Positions 50,100 to 59,875 of a DNA stretch of 64,000 bases are shown piece by piece. The stretch covers positions 124,001-188,000 of the forward strand of contig CALVGG010000002.1 of NCBI GenBank assembly GCA_944327085.1. Reading direction: 5' to 3'. Within the stretch, counting starts at the first letter, position 1. Each line of letters starts with the position of its first letter. This DNA is from an uncultured Elusimicrobiales bacterium. GTDB taxonomy: Bacteria > Elusimicrobiota > Elusimicrobia > Elusimicrobiales > Elusimicrobiaceae. The notes beneath the pieces were generated by a model. It was not told the origin of the DNA. It made no database searches and was given only the letters and a program-made list of their open reading frames with translations. A program made the translations under genes and the position numbers.

Positions 50100-51725
50100 A
50101 TGAATATTGTAGAAACATTGATTGGCCAAAATATGAAAGCTCATCCGGACTGTTTGGGTTTGTATATCGGTCTGAATGAGATGTACATCGCACAGACGGC
50201 CCAAAAAGACGGGGGGGTAGTGTTGGAATCCCTGTTGCGGGTGCCCGTCTCTAACGTGGACCAAACACAGCTTAAACCGTTGGATTTAAACGAAGCGTAT
50301 TTCCAAATGGATAACTGGCTGGAAGCTTTAACCAAAGTGGCCAGCAAAAAACATTGGAAAACCAACAAAGTGGTGGTCAGCTTGTCATCGTCTTTTTGTT
50401 TGCTGCGTCATTTTGTAATCCCCACGGTTATTGAGCGTAAAAACTGGAAAACCACTATTCCGCTTCAAGCGCGCAAATATGTGCATTTCCCGTTTGAAAA
50501 AGGTTCCTACGCCTATCATGTGTATGAATTTGAAACCGCCGCCACCAAACAGAAAAAAACGGGCGTTGTGTTTGCCATGACAAGCAAGGTCATTTTGGAA
50601 CGGCTGGCCAAAGGCCTGCGTTCGGCCGGGTTGGAAATGATATCGGCCGAGCCGTCCGTGTTATCCTTAAGCCGTGCGTTTGACTCCAGCGATAAAGAGG
50701 CCGTGGGCAATAACGGGCGTATTTATTCTTTCTTCGGTAAAGATATGGCCAGCTTTGTGTTTTTGAACGAAGGCGCCCCCGTTTTGCTGCGCGAAGTGGA
50801 AATTTCCGGTTCTTTGCCGGCTGAACGCCGCCGTTTTGAAATTACCAACTGCACGGAATTTATTGCCAAACAGTTGGAAAAGGACCCGTTTGAAGAAGCG
50901 GTAATTGTTGGGCACGATGTGGACAACTGGATTACCGCTTTGGAGGCAGATTCCAAAAAGCCGGTGCGCAAATGGAACTTAGCGGAAGTATATGGCATTG
51001 AAACCAAATCCGCCGGAGAGGTTTCCGCCATCGGCGCCAGCGGAAAGTTTTATGATTCCAAAGCCCCGGATTTGGATTTTGTAAAAGGCAACCGCTTAAG
51101 CGAATATGAATTTAACGCCGCCTTAATGGCGTGGAAGATTGCCGTGGTGGTTGTGGTGATTTTTCTGTTACTAATGGTGAAGGGTTATTTTGGTGTACAA
51201 AAAGCCTACAGCCAGCTGCAGCAGGTAAAAGCCACGAACGAAAACCCCATCAAAGATTTTGAAGGGTTAACGGCGTCTCAGATATCCAATAACCTGTCTC
51301 AGATTAAGAGCCAAAACTCCAACTTGGAGACGTTCTTAAAAAGCAACCCAATTACGCCTTTACTAGTGGAAATTGTGGATGCTATCCCGCAGGAAGTTTG
51401 GATTACCAGCTTTGAGTATTCCGACAAATTCCCGCCGGAATCCGGCCAGACCCGCAGTTTTAAGATAGAAGGGTCTATTAAATCCGGTGGGGACGGGCAG
51501 GCCGATTTAATGTTGGGCGATAAATACCGCCGCCAATTAATGGAAATGCCCTTGGTGCGTGAAATTTGCGGAGACGACGTGCAAATTTCCTATCAGGAAG
51601 TTTCCGTAAAAGGGGCCGAATCTGCCGCCGGCCGCAAGCTGACGGAAGAAGAAATCAGCCGTCTGCCTAAAGAAACTACGTTCTCTTTGGAATGTGGAAA
51701 AGGAGAAGAAAAATATGTCCGCTAA
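50100..51725 (+). CDS. PilM-PilN fusion (GspL-like) assembly platform protein
   Basis: 541 residues. Residues ~15-330 form a PilM-type actin-like domain (GLYIGLNEMYIAQTAQKDGG; VVVSLSSSFCLLRHFVIPTV). One membrane helix (about 343-363) follows and then a periplasmic coiled coil and ferredoxin-like domain in the PilN pattern (LVEIVDAIPQEVWITSFEYSD). Separate pilM and pilN genes are normal in type IV pili; the fused order equals GspL of type II secretion. It couples the cytoplasmic ATPase to the inner-membrane platform. Overlaps the PilO gene by 11 bases. Confidence 0.75.
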   Translation: MNIVETLIGQNMKAHPDCLGLYIGLNEMYIAQTAQKDGGVVLESLLRVPVSNVDQTQLKPLDLNEAYFQMDNWLEALTKVASKKHWKTNKVVVSLSSSFCLLRHFVIPTVIERKNWKTTIPLQARKYVHFPFEKGSYAYHVYEFETAATKQKKTGVVFAMTSKVILERLAKGLRSAGLEMISAEPSVLSLSRAFDSSDKEAVGNNGRIYSFFGKDMASFVFLNEGAPVLLREVEISGSLPAERRRFEITNCTEFIAKQLEKDPFEEAVIVGHDVDNWITALEADSKKPVRKWNLAEVYGIETKSAGEVSAIGASGKFYDSKAPDLDFVKGNRLSEYEFNAALMAWKIAVVVVVIFLLLMVKGYFGVQKAYSQLQQVKATNENPIKDFEGLTASQISNNLSQIKSQNSNLETFLKSNPITPLLVEIVDAIPQEVWITSFEYSDKFPPESGQTRSFKIEGSIKSGGDGQADLMLGDKYRRQLMEMPLVREICGDDVQISYQEVSVKGAESAAGRKLTEEEISRLPKETTFSLECGKGEEKYVR

Positions 51726-52338
51726 TCAGCAATTAAATAAAATAAAAACTTCTCTTGAAAAAGGCTTCAATGATATGAAGCTGGTGCTGGAGGAAGGCAA
51801 CGCCAAACTGTTTGCAAAACAGTTTGTGGTGATTGTAGTGGTATTTTTGCTGTTTAGATACGTGAATAATTCTTTTCAGGAAAAAATATCCAATTACCGC
51901 GGCCAGGTGGAAGCCATTCATTCCCAACAATCTAACGAACAAGAATATTTAACCAGTAAAAAACGCTTGTTGGACTTGGAGCCCCGCTTTCCGGACTTAG
52001 CCTCCAAAAGCGAATGGCTGATGACCCAGGTGTTGGACGTATTTAAACAGGCTAATTTAACGCCTAAATTTTCCGGTTCTCAGGCGGAAGATACCATGAA
52101 CCCCAACTATACGTTGGCGTCGTTGGAACTTTCCACTACGGCTTCCTGGCCGCAGTTTGCCCAATTGATGGTGGGGCTGGAAAACCGCCCGGAATATTTG
52201 CGCCTGTCTACTTTTACGTTAGAAAAAAATGCAGAATCTAACCAATTGGGTACCAATGAAATTAAAATGAAAATTAATACTTTGTTCCCTAAAGAAAAAT
52301 TGGCACCCAAATTATTTAAAGATCAGGGGGGTAACTAA
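51715..52338 (+). CDS. pilO: PilO-like platform protein
   Basis: 207 residues from ATG at 51715, 9 bases after AGGAG; a GTG at 51694 is less likely. Cytoplasmic N-terminal stretch, one membrane helix (about 37-55), coiled coil (SNYRGQVEAIHSQQSNEQEYLTSKKRLLDLEP) and a ferredoxin-like periplasmic domain (ASLELSTTASWPQFAQLMVGLEN). It dimerises with the PilN part of the previous protein. The stop shares a base with the PilP-like gene. Confidence 0.75.
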   Translation: MSANQQLNKIKTSLEKGFNDMKLVLEEGNAKLFAKQFVVIVVVFLLFRYVNNSFQEKISNYRGQVEAIHSQQSNEQEYLTSKKRLLDLEPRFPDLASKSEWLMTQVLDVFKQANLTPKFSGSQAEDTMNPNYTLASLELSTTASWPQFAQLMVGLENRPEYLRLSTFTLEKNAESNQLGTNEIKMKINTLFPKEKLAPKLFKDQGGN

Positions 52339-52916
52339 TGATGAAAAAATTATTTTTTGCCGTTCCTTTTCTTAGTGTTACGTTGGTTTCGTCTGCCGTG
52401 TTAAGCGCGCAGGAAGCCGTTCCGGCGGCGCCGGTTCCGGCGCCTGCCCCGGTGGCAGCCATGCCCGCGGGCGGGGAACAGGGGTTTGTTACCCAGCGTG
52501 AAGCGGTGGATGAAGCCACTGTAAAAGCAGAAGAAAAAAAGATAGTATATAATCCTAAAGTACAGCGGGACCCGACCCTGTCTCCCGATGATTTCTTGCT
52601 GCTGCAATATCGGGAACGCCAGCGCCTGGCGGCCGAAGAAGCCGAACGCCAACGCAAATTGGCCGAAGAACGCCGCCGCCGCGAAGAAGCCGAACGCAAA
52701 CGCCAGTTGGAACTGGCCTTAATTAAAGATCCTACCATTGCCGTGCGTGATAAAATACGCGTAAGCGGTATTATTGGACAGGAGGTTTTTATCGGCAATA
52801 AAATTTATACAATAGGTAAATCCGTTCGCGGGGCAAAAATAGTGGACGTACGCAACGACGAAGTGGTATTCTTGTATAAAGGTCATAAATTTAAAAAGAA
52901 AGTGCAGTTAAGGTAG
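52338..52916 (+). CDS. pilP: PilP/GspC-like periplasmic protein
   Basis: 192 residues. Signal peptide (MMKKLFFAVPFLSVTLVSSAVLSA; not an obvious lipobox), Pro/Ala-rich stretch, charged single helix of Arg/Glu/Ala repeats (about 95-130), then a small beta domain (VSGIIGQEVFIGNKIYTIGKSV ... IVDVRNDEVVFLYKGHKF) like the homology region of PilP/GspC. It links PilN-O to the secretin. Confidence 0.7.
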   Translation: MMKKLFFAVPFLSVTLVSSAVLSAQEAVPAAPVPAPAPVAAMPAGGEQGFVTQREAVDEATVKAEEKKIVYNPKVQRDPTLSPDDFLLLQYRERQRLAAEEAERQRKLAEERRRREEAERKRQLELALIKDPTIAVRDKIRVSGIIGQEVFIGNKIYTIGKSVRGAKIVDVRNDEVVFLYKGHKFKKKVQLR

Positions 52917-52967
52917 CAAGTTATTTTGTAACATTCTGTTAATTTAAAAAAAGCAATAGGAGGATAG

Positions 52968-54548
52968 ATGAAAAATCGTTTAGAAGTTTTTCTGGCTTTC
53001 GTTTTGGCCATGGGTTTAAGCGCCTCCGTACAAGCGCAGGAAACCCGTCAATCTCTTCCCAGCGATGATACAGTAACGTTCACCGCGGAGGAGACGGTCA
53101 AAATGACAGGAGAACCCGATTTGTTCAAAACGGCCGAACAGTCTTCCCCGTTGGATCGCACAGTGTCCATCCGGGTGTCTAACGTGCCGATATCGGCGTT
53201 TCTCAACAGTATCACAACGCAGGCCCGGATTAACTTTATTATGAGTGAAGAATTCGCCAACAAAAAAGTGACGGCTTCTTTAACCAAAGTTACGGTGCGC
53301 GAAGCGCTGGATACTTTGCTTCGTGTGCATGGGCTTACCTATCAGCGCATTGGTAAGAGCGAAAGCTACGTGGTAACCAAACGCTCCAATGATGCGCCGG
53401 ATACCATTACCAAGATTTATACGCTTAGCTATATTTCTTTACAGGGTATGGGTTCTGCAGCCAGTGAAATGGAAAGCGTGCTTCCTCAAATTACCAACAC
53501 GGGCAGCTCGTTGGGGTCTTACAGCTCTTCCAACAATATTTCCACGGATACTTCTGCCATGGACTCCGGCCAGGATGCTTATTCCGGCCAGGCGGAAATT
53601 ATTGGTATTATTAAGAGCATGCTCTCCCCCGTCGGGCGCATTGCGGTTGATCCCCGCACCAATAAGCTCATTGTAACCGACGTGGCCGAAGTCTTCCCGC
53701 AAGTGGAAAATATTTTGGCCGAGTTGGATATTAAACCGCCGCAAATTTTAATTGAAGCCCAAATTGTGGAAGTAAACAAAACCAGCGGTTTGAACTTAGG
53801 TTTTGAATACGGCGGAACGGACGGTTCTATCTTCACCTTTACCGGCCCGCAGCGCAAAGTGGACTACGACTTTATTAAAGGCAACGGGGTTCACGGTTGG
53901 AACTACATCTTCCCGACTGCTGACCAGTTGAACAGCGGGGAAAGCGGGGAAAGCGGTTCCGGGGATTCTGGGTCTTCGTCTTCCTCCTCTTCCAGCGGTG
54001 AAGCGGAAGACTCCGCCGGTTTGTTAGACTTTTCTGCCTTTAGAATTGTGCTTAGAAGCTTGCTTACCCGCGGTGAAGCCAAATATTTGGGTAAACCGAA
54101 AGTGGTAACCGTAAACAACAAAACCGCCACCATTATGACCACCACACAGGCTTCCGTAGGTTTCTCTACCACCACGGGCAGCAGCGGTGATTATACTTCC
54201 GAAAGCACGGACAGAGCCAATGTAGGTTTAACCATGCAGGTAACCCCGCAAGTAAACCGTGAAGGTTATGTAACGTTGTATGTGCAGCCTTCTTATTCTG
54301 ACTTGTCTGACGGTATCGGTAATACAAAAGACCCCACCACCCGCGCCGTATCCACCTTGGTGCGTGTGAAAAACGGGCAGACGGTAGTTATCGGCGGGTT
54401 GCTCAACTCCCGCGAGACGGATTCTACCCGCAAAGTACCGTTGTTGGGTGACATCCCGTTGATTGGTTGGTTGTTTACCAGCAAAGAAAAAACCAAATCC
54501 ACTACGGACTTAGTGATCTTTATTACTCCCACTATTTTGGCCGAGTAA
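52968..54548 (+). CDS. pilQ: Secretin (PilQ/GspD type)
   Basis: 526 residues, ATG after AGGAGG. Signal peptide, a STN-like N0 domain (TVSIRVSNVPISAFLNSITTQARINF ... EALDTLLRVHGLTYQRIG, about 60-127), a N1-type domain (TNKLIVTDVAEVFPQVENILAELDIK), then the secretin barrel (about 260-520; VNREGYVTLYVQPSYSDLSD, VRVKNGQTVVIGGLLNSRET, VPLLGDIPLIGWLFTSKEK). It forms the outer-membrane gate. A Ser/Glu/Gly-rich loop of about 25 residues (near 325-348) interrupts the start of the barrel. Confidence 0.85.
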   Translation: MKNRLEVFLAFVLAMGLSASVQAQETRQSLPSDDTVTFTAEETVKMTGEPDLFKTAEQSSPLDRTVSIRVSNVPISAFLNSITTQARINFIMSEEFANKKVTASLTKVTVREALDTLLRVHGLTYQRIGKSESYVVTKRSNDAPDTITKIYTLSYISLQGMGSAASEMESVLPQITNTGSSLGSYSSSNNISTDTSAMDSGQDAYSGQAEIIGIIKSMLSPVGRIAVDPRTNKLIVTDVAEVFPQVENILAELDIKPPQILIEAQIVEVNKTSGLNLGFEYGGTDGSIFTFTGPQRKVDYDFIKGNGVHGWNYIFPTADQLNSGESGESGSGDSGSSSSSSSSGEAEDSAGLLDFSAFRIVLRSLLTRGEAKYLGKPKVVTVNNKTATIMTTTQASVGFSTTTGSSGDYTSESTDRANVGLTMQVTPQVNREGYVTLYVQPSYSDLSDGIGNTKDPTTRAVSTLVRVKNGQTVVIGGLLNSRETDSTRKVPLLGDIPLIGWLFTSKEKTKSTTDLVIFITPTILAE

Positions 54549-54570
54549 TCTATCAACCTTATTACTCCGT

Positions 54571-54591
54571 CCCCGCCGGTAAACGGCGGGG
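54571..54591 (+). terminator. GC-rich hairpin between secretin and PilB genes
   Basis: CCCCGCCG / CGGCGGGG stem with GTAAA loop and no T-run. It may reduce read-through or protect the upstream mRNA; not a full terminator. Confidence 0.5.
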
Positions 54592-54642
54592 GCGGATATT
54601 TGAAAATTGTTAAGCAGTAAAGCGATGTTGGGGGATTAGGAA

Positions 54643-56379
54643 ATGGCAAAACAGTTAGGCGAAATTTTAATTGAAAGAGGCGTCATTACCGAGAAGCAGC
54701 TTAAAAGCGCACAGCTTTATGCCAAGCAAAGCAATGTTTCTTTGGCGGACGCTATTGTAAAGTTCGGTTTCGCAAGTGAAAACCAGGTTACCATTGGTTT
54801 ATCCAAACATTTTGCAATTCCCTACGCTTCCAAAGAAAACGGCATTTTAAGCCCGGAAAAAGACCAAAACCTGCAGGAAATCATTCCCGAAAAATTTGCC
54901 CGCGAAAATATGGTCCTTCCTTTGTTTGTGGAAGATAACGAGCTGGCCATCGCCCTGAACGACCCTACCAACGTATTTTTAATTGAAAACATCAAAATGA
55001 TGTCCGGTAAGCAGGTGCAGCCGTTTATTGCCAGCAAAAGCCAGCTGTTAAACGTAATAGACGCTTTTTACTCTAATAAAGATTTATTGGAAGAAGTCAT
55101 TAATAACGCTACCGAAAAGCCTGCCAACGCCGTGGGGGATGAATCCGACGAGGATGATTTGGACTCCGGCTATTTGGATTTGGATAAAGTCCGTCCTAAC
55201 ACTTCTCAATACGTTAAAATTGTAAACGCTATTTTACGCCAGGCTATTACGGAGCGTACGTCTGATATTCACCTGGAAATGTTTGACGAGCGCGTAAGTT
55301 TGCGTTTCCGTATAGACGGTTCTTTGTATGAACGCACCCCACCGTCTAAAGACGCTATTGCGGCCATTATTTCCCGTATTAAAATTTTGTCTAAATTGGA
55401 TATTGCCGAAAAACGTTTGCCGCAGGACGGAAGCTTTGGGTTACAGTTCCAGAACCGCAAGATTGAGGTTCGTGTGTCTGTCTGCCCTGCAGTGTTTGGC
55501 GAAAAACTGGTGCTTCGTATTTTGGATAAAGGCACCGGCGAAATGAATATTGATAAACTGGGCTTTGAGCCGGACCAGAAACGTCTGTTTATGGAAGCGG
55601 CCAATTTGCCCCACGGATTAATCTTTTTAACAGGGCCTACCGGTTCGGGTAAATCCACCACGTTAAACGCGGTGTTAACCACCATCCGCACGCCGGAATT
55701 AAACTTTATGACGTTGGAAGACCCTGTGGAATACAAACTGGCCGGTATCAGCCAGGTGCAGGTAAAAGCTTCCATCGGGCTTACGTTTGCGGCGGGTTTG
55801 CGTTCTTTCTTACGTCAGGACCCGGACGTCATCCTGGTGGGGGAGGTGCGCGACACGGAAACTGCCGAAGCTTGCTTAAAAGCGGCTTTAACCGGTCACT
55901 TGGTGTTGTCCACCCTGCACACGAACGAAGCTTTGGGTGCTATTCCCCGTTTAATTGATATGGGGATGGAGCCTTTCCTTCTTTCCAGCTCTTTGGCGTT
56001 GGTGGCTGCGCAGCGTTTAATACGCGTGTTGTGCCCTTACTGCAAAGTGCCGCATATGCCGGACAGCAATGTAATTGCCCAAATTATTAAAGAAGGGCAC
56101 TTAAACCCCAAAGACCAAAACAGCTGGACTTTCTTTAAATCGGTTGGTTGCCCGAAGTGCTTTGGCACCGGGTATATGGGGCGCCGTGCTATTTACGAAG
56201 TATACCGCATGACGGAAGAAATGCGTACGATTATTTACAAAACTCAAGATTTGGTTGCTCTTAAACAAGCGGCGGACCGCTCCGGCATGTTAAACTTGCG
56301 TGCCAGCGGCTGGCATAAAGTAATCCGCGGTGTTACAACGGTAGATGAAGTATTGTCTGCCACGATGGCTGATGAATAA
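54643..56379 (+). CDS. pilB: Assembly ATPase PilB/GspE
   Basis: 578 residues. N-terminal MshEN/GspE-N domain (GEILIERGVITEKQLKSA ... HFAIPYASKENG), Walker A GPTGSGKSTT near residue 331, Asp box, Walker B (DPDVILVGEVRDTETAE), His box (TGHLVLSTLHTNEA) and a four-Cys zinc module (CPYCKVP ... CPKCFGTGYMGR). It drives pilus or pseudopilus extension. No retraction ATPase gene (pilT) is in the window. Confidence 0.92.
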   Translation: MAKQLGEILIERGVITEKQLKSAQLYAKQSNVSLADAIVKFGFASENQVTIGLSKHFAIPYASKENGILSPEKDQNLQEIIPEKFARENMVLPLFVEDNELAIALNDPTNVFLIENIKMMSGKQVQPFIASKSQLLNVIDAFYSNKDLLEEVINNATEKPANAVGDESDEDDLDSGYLDLDKVRPNTSQYVKIVNAILRQAITERTSDIHLEMFDERVSLRFRIDGSLYERTPPSKDAIAAIISRIKILSKLDIAEKRLPQDGSFGLQFQNRKIEVRVSVCPAVFGEKLVLRILDKGTGEMNIDKLGFEPDQKRLFMEAANLPHGLIFLTGPTGSGKSTTLNAVLTTIRTPELNFMTLEDPVEYKLAGISQVQVKASIGLTFAAGLRSFLRQDPDVILVGEVRDTETAEACLKAALTGHLVLSTLHTNEALGAIPRLIDMGMEPFLLSSSLALVAAQRLIRVLCPYCKVPHMPDSNVIAQIIKEGHLNPKDQNSWTFFKSVGCPKCFGTGYMGRRAIYEVYRMTEEMRTIIYKTQDLVALKQAADRSGMLNLRASGWHKVIRGVTTVDEVLSATMADE

Positions 56380-56405
56380 CCAATAACTAACAAAAGAGGG
56401 TTTTT

Positions 56406-57629
56406 ATGGCAAAATTCACCTATGAAGTACAAGATATGAACGGCAAAAAGCTTCGCGGCAGCGTGGAAGCGGACAGCCGGGAAAAAGTAATTTTCGCCCT
56501 GCAAAATAAGGGTTACATCGTATTGGATGTTAAAGAAGGCAGCGCCGGTTTATTTGGCGGCGGGGTAGGCGGGCCTAAAAAAACGGGTAAAGTGCCCGGC
56601 CACGTGCTTGCCTTCTTTGCCGAGCAGCTTTCCACCTTGCTCGCCGGCGGTGTGCCGTTGGTGCGCGCTATCTCTTTGTTGGGGGAATACGCCTCTAACC
56701 CGATGTTGGGTACGGTGCTTACCCAAGTAGCTAAAGACATTGCAGGCGGTAGCTCTTTACATACGGCGCTTTCCCGCCATAAACGCACGTTTTCCACCAT
56801 TTGGCTGTCCTTGGTACAGGCCGGTGAAGTGGGCGGGCAATTGGCCGATACCTTGATGCAGGTGGCCAAATACACCAAAACCCAGGAAGGCATGAAAAGC
56901 AAAATCATCACGGCTGTTACGTATCCGTTCATCTTGGGTACGGCTTCTATCGGCGTGCTCATTTACTTCATTTTGGGTATCGTGCCTACCTTTGCCCAAA
57001 TCTTTAAAGATTTTAATATTGAACTGCCGATGATTACCGTGGTGGTGTTGGCTGTATCCAGCTTTTTAATTAACCATGGTATTTTGTTAATTGTGATGAT
57101 GGTGGCCCTGTTTGTGGGTTTCCGTTTTTACATCAAAACCCCGGAAGGCAAAAAACGCTGGCATGCTTTCTTATTGGCTATGCCGCTTTTCGGTAATTTC
57201 TTAAAGAATATTTATTATGACCGCATGCTTTCCACGCTGTCTACATTGTTACAGTCCGGCGTAACCATTTTAAATGCTATTTCCGTGTTGGAAGAATCTT
57301 TTGATACCAACGTGATTATTCAAAACGCGTTAAAACAGGTACGTGCGGAAGTGGCGGCCGGTAAGTCTATATCCGAATCTTTCCGCGAAACGGGCATTTT
57401 CCCCGGGTTAATGACAGAAATGATGCTGATGGGTGAAGAATCTGGTAAACTGCCTTCTATTATTGCTACGCTGTCCAAGTTCTATGCTGATAACGTAGAC
57501 CAGTTTATTGCCCGTTTCTCCGCCGTGATTGACCCTATCTTAATCTGCGGTGTGGGTGCGTTAATCGGTATTATTGTGGCGTCTATTTTCTTGCCTATCT
57601 TTAAACTGTCCCAAATCGGGGGCAACTAG
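56406..57629 (+). CDS. pilC: Inner-membrane platform protein PilC/GspF
   Basis: 407 residues. Two GspF domains separated and followed by membrane helices (RAISLLGEYASNPMLGTVLTQVAKDIAGGSSLHTALSRH; then ISVLEESFDTNVIIQNALKQVRAEVAAGKSISESFRE), typical of the rotor protein that works with PilB. N-terminal soluble part (MAKFTYEVQDMNGKKLRGSVEAD). Starts 26 bases after pilB. Confidence 0.9.
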   Translation: MAKFTYEVQDMNGKKLRGSVEADSREKVIFALQNKGYIVLDVKEGSAGLFGGGVGGPKKTGKVPGHVLAFFAEQLSTLLAGGVPLVRAISLLGEYASNPMLGTVLTQVAKDIAGGSSLHTALSRHKRTFSTIWLSLVQAGEVGGQLADTLMQVAKYTKTQEGMKSKIITAVTYPFILGTASIGVLIYFILGIVPTFAQIFKDFNIELPMITVVVLAVSSFLINHGILLIVMMVALFVGFRFYIKTPEGKKRWHAFLLAMPLFGNFLKNIYYDRMLSTLSTLLQSGVTILNAISVLEESFDTNVIIQNALKQVRAEVAAGKSISESFRETGIFPGLMTEMMLMGEESGKLPSIIATLSKFYADNVDQFIARFSAVIDPILICGVGALIGIIVASIFLPIFKLSQIGGN

Positions 57630-57637
57630 GAGGCAGT

Positions 57638-58105
57638 ATGAAAAAAGGTTTTACGCTTATTGAAGTAATGATTGTAGTGGTGATAGCGGTTTCCGTTGCG
57701 GCCTTTGCCGTGCCGGCCTATAAAAAAAGCCAGGAGCAAAACCAGTATTTGGCTGCCGAGGGCAAACTGCTGGAACTTTCCAGCGGGTTGCATAACGTCA
57801 TTCAAATGTATAGGGGCTCTTCCTGTTCCGGCACGCCCGGCGCCGCCGAAAAAAATGGAGACGGCACCTTAAATAAAGAAGGGTGCAAAAAGTATCCGCA
57901 TCAATGTTTGTTTACCAACGAATATACTGAGAATGACCTTTCGTCCATGAATGGTTATAGCTATTCCATTAAAACCAATTGTGATGTATGTATGGAAAAA
58001 GCGGTAAACAGCAAATCTCCCGTGCCTTATAAAGTATGTGTGGACACTTTTGGGGTGGAAACCCTCACCTATCCCGGCGGTGTAACCTCTACACGCGGTG
58101 ATTGA
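57638..58105 (+). CDS. Major pseudopilin-type protein (GspG-like position)
   Basis: 155 residues. Leader MKKG, then FTLIEVMIVVVIAVSVAAFAVPAY with mature Glu5. First of six pilin genes directly after pilC, the usual place of the major (pseudo)pilin. Globular part has several Cys (SCSGTPG, GCKKYPHQC, NCDVCMEK) likely forming disulfides. Processed by a prepilin peptidase not in the window. Confidence 0.8.
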   Translation: MKKGFTLIEVMIVVVIAVSVAAFAVPAYKKSQEQNQYLAAEGKLLELSSGLHNVIQMYRGSSCSGTPGAAEKNGDGTLNKEGCKKYPHQCLFTNEYTENDLSSMNGYSYSIKTNCDVCMEKAVNSKSPVPYKVCVDTFGVETLTYPGGVTSTRGD

Positions 58106-58178
58106 CAAATAGGGAAAACTTCGCAATACTTAAAAGAGGCATAAATATACGTTTTGTATTGTTTGATAGGGGTAAAAT

Positions 58179-58670
58179 ATGAAGAAAAAAACTTTGCAGT
58201 CTTTAGCTGGTTTTACGTTGATAGAGCTGTTAATTGCGGCCACTATTATCGGCATATTGTCCGTTTTTGCCACTGTGGGTTACCGCAACAGCGTGGCGGA
58301 AACCCGCATCGCAGAAGGGCGCGCCAAGGTGCGTTCTTTGGCATTGGCCAATTACCGTGCCCATATAGATTATCCTGACATTAGTTTTGGGTCGGATAGC
58401 ATATCTGACGATGTTTCCGTGGTGGGGGCCAGCGGGGATATATGCAAACGCAGTTTTTCTTCTAACCCAAGTGCCCAATGGCCGGCCAGTTGTTTGGTGG
58501 CCAACGGATATGTGGATCAGTTGGGGTTTTCCGGCTATTTTAAATTTACGGTAGAAGGGGAATCCTCGGCTTGTATGACGGGCAATAACAGTAAATTAGG
58601 CTCCAAATATAACGGCAAAAAGATTTATTGTTATGATGCGGCAACGGATAAGTCAACCGTGAACTTATAG
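58179..58670 (+). CDS. Minor pilin
   Basis: 163 residues. Leader of about 11 residues ending in AG, then FTLIELLIAATIIGILSVFATVGY, Glu5 present; the conserved AVPAY/ALPQY after the helix is replaced by TVGY. Alpha-1 continues as RNSVAETRIAEGRAKVRSLALANYRAH. Two likely disulfides. Lies 74 bases after the previous pilin. Confidence 0.8.
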   Translation: MKKKTLQSLAGFTLIELLIAATIIGILSVFATVGYRNSVAETRIAEGRAKVRSLALANYRAHIDYPDISFGSDSISDDVSVVGASGDICKRSFSSNPSAQWPASCLVANGYVDQLGFSGYFKFTVEGESSACMTGNNSKLGSKYNGKKIYCYDAATDKSTVNL

Positions 58671-58688
58671 GGCTTGCAAGGGGGCCTT

Positions 58689-59240
58689 ATGAAAAGGATG
58701 TATACAAATATGCTTAAAAGCCGCAAAGGCTTTACTTTAATGGAAATTTTAGCCGTACTGCTTATTATAGCGGTAGTGCTTAGCTTTGCCATTCCGGCGT
58801 TTCGTTCCGTTCGGTTTGAACAGCGCAACAGCTTGGCCAAGGCAGGGGTAAAAAAACTGTCGGAAGCGGTGCGCTCTTTTTATCAAAACAGCAAAGGCGT
58901 AAAGATTACCGGTAGTTTTAGCGGTACGGGGTTAAGCTCTATTCCCGCTTGTCAAAATTTAGGTGCCAGCGGCGTGCCCGGTACCGGTAAAACGGCGGAC
59001 ATTACCCAGTTATTTGCGTGTGGTTATTTAAACGCCAATGATTTTGCCGGGTTACCCTATACCTTTTACTCCTGTGCTGCTAGTGCACCTACTGCCTGTA
59101 ATGGCAAGCCCTATGCCGTGGCTGTGGGGAATGATGCCTCTTTGGCCGGAAATAAATATACAAAAAGTTACGGCGGTACTAAATATTATATTTTCTTAAA
59201 TGAAAAGAACCTGCAAGTAACGGATAATGCGATCAATTAA
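58689..59240 (+). CDS. Minor pilin (GspH/FimT-like)
   Basis: 183 residues from ATG at 58689, close after AAGGGGG; a TTG at 58674 is less likely. Leader ending RKG, then FTLMEILAVLLIIAVVLSFAIPAF. The short helical spine and long Gly/Ser/Ala-rich domain suit a tip minor pilin. Three or more Cys. Confidence 0.75.
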   Translation: MKRMYTNMLKSRKGFTLMEILAVLLIIAVVLSFAIPAFRSVRFEQRNSLAKAGVKKLSEAVRSFYQNSKGVKITGSFSGTGLSSIPACQNLGASGVPGTGKTADITQLFACGYLNANDFAGLPYTFYSCAASAPTACNGKPYAVAVGNDASLAGNKYTKSYGGTKYYIFLNEKNLQVTDNAIN

Positions 59241-59252
59241 TAAGAGGATTTT

Positions 59253-59864
59253 ATGATAAAACACATTATTAAAAATAAAAAAGGCGTAACCTTGTTGGAA
59301 GGTTTAATTGCCTTGGCCCTGCTGGCGATTGTAGCTACGGGTAGTTTTGCGGTGTTATTGTCCGCTTCGCGCAAAACCTCTTCCCCCGATATGAGAGAAG
59401 AACTGGTTTTTGCCGTAGAAAAAGCACATGAGCAGTTGCAGTCTTATGTGTATAATACGGATTTTACTTTACAGTCTAAAGATGACAAAGGCAACTTTTA
59501 TGTGCCGGAAGCGTTCCGTGAAGGTTTATGCGGTCGTGCACGTTTTAATCAGACGGTAGATAACAATCCCTTAGCCAATGGCACCCACAATATTTCTTGC
59601 TTGCTGCCGCCTATTTGTGACCGGGATGTAGCCAATGACTGCAATGATGCCACCGGTTCTAGAAGTTGCTTTGTATACCGTGTTAATCAGGCTGGTGTTG
59701 GCAGATGGTCTAACATGTTGCCGGAAGAAGGGCGGGATAAAGTATTAAATACGGATTGGACCACCGCAAATGGGGTTTATGATAAAGAAACGCCAAAAAA
59801 TGCTTCTGCCGGTAAAAGTGTAACTTTTGAAATACGCTGCAACGGTTATACTTTAACTAAATAA
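59253..59864 (+). CDS. Minor pilin (PilV/GspI-like)
   Basis: 203 residues. MIKHIIKNKKG then VTLLEGLIALALLAIVATG, the GspI/PilV pattern (VTLLE-x-L-x-A-x-x-ILA). Globular domain with several Cys (GLCGRA, ISCLLPPICDRDVANDC, RSCFVY). Part of the predicted tip complex. Confidence 0.75.
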   Translation: MIKHIIKNKKGVTLLEGLIALALLAIVATGSFAVLLSASRKTSSPDMREELVFAVEKAHEQLQSYVYNTDFTLQSKDDKGNFYVPEAFREGLCGRARFNQTVDNNPLANGTHNISCLLPPICDRDVANDCNDATGSRSCFVYRVNQAGVGRWSNMLPEEGRDKVLNTDWTTANGVYDKETPKNASAGKSVTFEIRCNGYTLTK

Positions 59865-59875
59865 CAAGGGGGCCA

